From Cyclina sinensis (taxonomy: Eukaryota; Mollusca; Bivalvia; Venerida; Veneridae), in the NCBI GenBank assembly GCA_012932295.1, contig JAAONU010000001.1:37169449-37233448 (forward strand): DNA of 64,000 nucleotides, in the 5' to 3' direction. Position 1 is the first letter of the stretch. Each line of letters begins with the position of its first letter. A program made the translations under genes and the position numbers. This document shows positions 62,591-64,000 of the stretch, piece by piece. The notes under the pieces are model-generated. The model saw only the letters and a program-made list of their open reading frames with translations. It ran no database searches and was not told the origin of the DNA.

Positions 62591-63426
62591 TATGCCCTCA
62601 CAAAGTGGGAGCATATAGCGTTGCACTTGTCCGTCAGTCCGTACGACCGTGTGAAATTACGACCGTACTTCTGTACGTACTTACGTACCGAAATTTGTGA
62701 ACGCAACTCCTCTTAAACTGGATGGCAGATTTTGCTTAAACTTTCAGGAATGAACAACCTTAATGTGTAGATGATAGTAAAGGAAGGAATTTTTGCTGCA
62801 ACCAAATTTAACAGAATTATGGCCCTTTGTTGATTTTTTCACTATATACCATAAAGTGAAATAAATTTGTGAACACAACTCCTCATAAACCAGATGGCAG
62901 ATTTTGCTTAAAGTAGTAAAGCTCATAGTACATAAATATTTACAACATTTTTATGTCGACTATTCAAAGAATAAGGAGGTCTATTGTACTTGCGGCGTGG
63001 CTATTGGGTTAAAGTTTTAGGGCAAGCTTCTCATTTTCACTATTTCTTCCCTTTCTACTGCAGATATTTGGTTCAAACTTAGCCGTAGACTGTGTCATTC
63101 CATCAAGGCCCATAACTCTGTTAAGCATTTTTATTAGTTATTCCCCTTTTAAGACTTTGAAAATCTTTAATTTAAGGCTTTTATTATACCTTCAAGCACT
63201 AAGAATAGTCAAGCGTGCTGTCCATCCGACAGCCCTTGTTTCAGTATAAAATATCTAATTTTGAAATAAAAGGACAGCATTAATAATATACAAAACACGT
63301 CAATTCATTTGCAACTACAGAAAAAAATTGTTCCCCACCTAAATCTTACATACACAATATACATGCTCTTGTTTATGAGCACTTATGCATAGTGGGGGCA
63401 TCCGTGTCCTATGGACACAGTTCTAG
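62591..63426 (+). mobile_element. Pearl-like element nested in 62238-63720 (family of 8477)
   Basis: The left end TATGCCCTCACAAAGTGGGA has a hairpin, then TCCGTCAGTCCG. The right end has hairpin GTGTCCTATGGACAC then AGTTCTAG|TT. The host unit CAATTTTTGACAGAGTTATG is seen intact at 62423 and split here, giving a readable empty site. Confidence 0.82.
62951..63238 (+). mobile_element. Short pearl-like element, innermost of the nest
   Basis: The left end is TTATGTCGACTATTCAAAGA with hairpin CTATTC/GAATAA. The right end has hairpin GCTGTCCATCCGACAGC then CCTTG|TTT. It is 288 bp, without an obvious array, inside the element at 62591-63426. Confidence 0.7.
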
Positions 63427-64000
63427 TTGACAGAGTTATGCTCCTTGGACTTAGAAAAATTCCAGTTATTTGCAGTTTCCATTCATTTTCTTCACGGAGA
63501 TTGCACATACCCAAATGAAATTTAGTATACAGATTAATTCATAAGAATATCTAGGTCAAGATCAATTTTTGACATTATGAGTTATGCCTATTGGACTTAG
63601 AAAAATTCAAATTATTTGCAGTTTCTGTTCATTTTCTTTGCAGAGGTTGCACATACTGAAATAAAGTTAGGTATACAGATTTATCATAAAAATATCTAGG
63701 TCTAGTTTTAACTTAGACACGTCATACTTGATAGGTTGATACATCTCAGATAGAACCTGTAGATAACCCCTATTGATTTTAAGTTCAAAAGGTAAATTTC
63801 TTTTCCATGTACAAGCAGTCCTTTAATGGCAGACAGTCACAAGATCTTCATAATGATGGTGATCAATTTATCAATCATGGAACAGTCTATACCAATGTAC
63901 ATAAATGAGTAGTAGAGGTTACTTTACTTGCTACACAAAAGGCCCTTCCTAAGTTTCCATTTCATGAAAATATATAATTATTATTTCAAAACACTTTCAA

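Larger units (their letters stand above)
62238..63720 (+). mobile_element. Pearl-like element (outer host of a triple nest)
   Basis: The left end TTTATGTCCCCCTTTG carries a CCCTTT/AAAGGG-type hairpin and CTGTCTGTCTG. Units contain CAGTTTCCGTTCATTTTCTT and AAGAATATCTAGGTCAAG before (62240-62590) and after (63427-63710) an inserted element. The right end is not clear. Confidence 0.65.

Overview
This is eukaryotic DNA, AT-rich, with intron-split genes and GT-AG splice sites. It almost certainly comes from a bivalve mollusc. The main clue is a dense set of short non-autonomous elements with TATGCCCCC-type ends, an ACGG/TCCG microsatellite and an internal tandem array, which resemble the bivalve 'pearl' class (from memory). 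The species was not identified.

Two genes stand head to head, with start codons about 1.26 kb apart. On the minus strand (18429 down to 3545) is a complete MAP2K4 (MKK4/SEK1-type) stress MAP kinase kinase. It has 12 coding exons whose phases all join, giving 376 residues, or 396 if a 60-nt candidate cassette exon is included. On the plus strand (19686 to beyond the window) is the 5' part of a prominin (CD133 family) gene. Sixteen phase-consistent exons encode 586 residues: signal peptide, four transmembrane segments, the first Cys-rich cytoplasmic loop, the first large extracellular loop and the start of the second. The 3' exons lie outside the window. The genes have unrelated jobs (JNK/p38 signalling versus membrane-protrusion organisation); I see only physical adjacency.

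By region: 1-3544 is MAP2K4 3' flank/UTR. 3545-18429 is MAP2K4, with four mobile elements packed into two introns (4034-9400). 18430-19685 is the shared promoter interval with a strong palindrome. 19686-32954 is prominin exon 1 and a 13-kb first intron holding elements, a duplicated about 1-kb segment and minisatellites. 32955-61653 holds prominin exons 2-16. Its introns carry a Tc1 transposon with a truncated transposase, foldback elements, TIR-flanked tRNA-like elements and more pearl-like elements. 61654-64000 contains three pearl-like elements nested inside one another.

The most notable observation concerns about 16 pearl-like elements of several unrelated internal sequences. They share one terminal grammar: a TTATGCCCC-like left end with a hairpin, and a right end with a hairpin followed a few bases later by CTTG or CTAG and then TT. 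All of them lie in the same orientation as transcription of their host gene: 4 of 4 minus in MAP2K4, 12 of 12 plus in prominin. Other repeats in the window do not show this bias. A nested insertion with a readable empty site shows insertion into a T run with no target duplication beyond T or TT, as expected for rolling-circle (Helitron/Helentron-like) movement.
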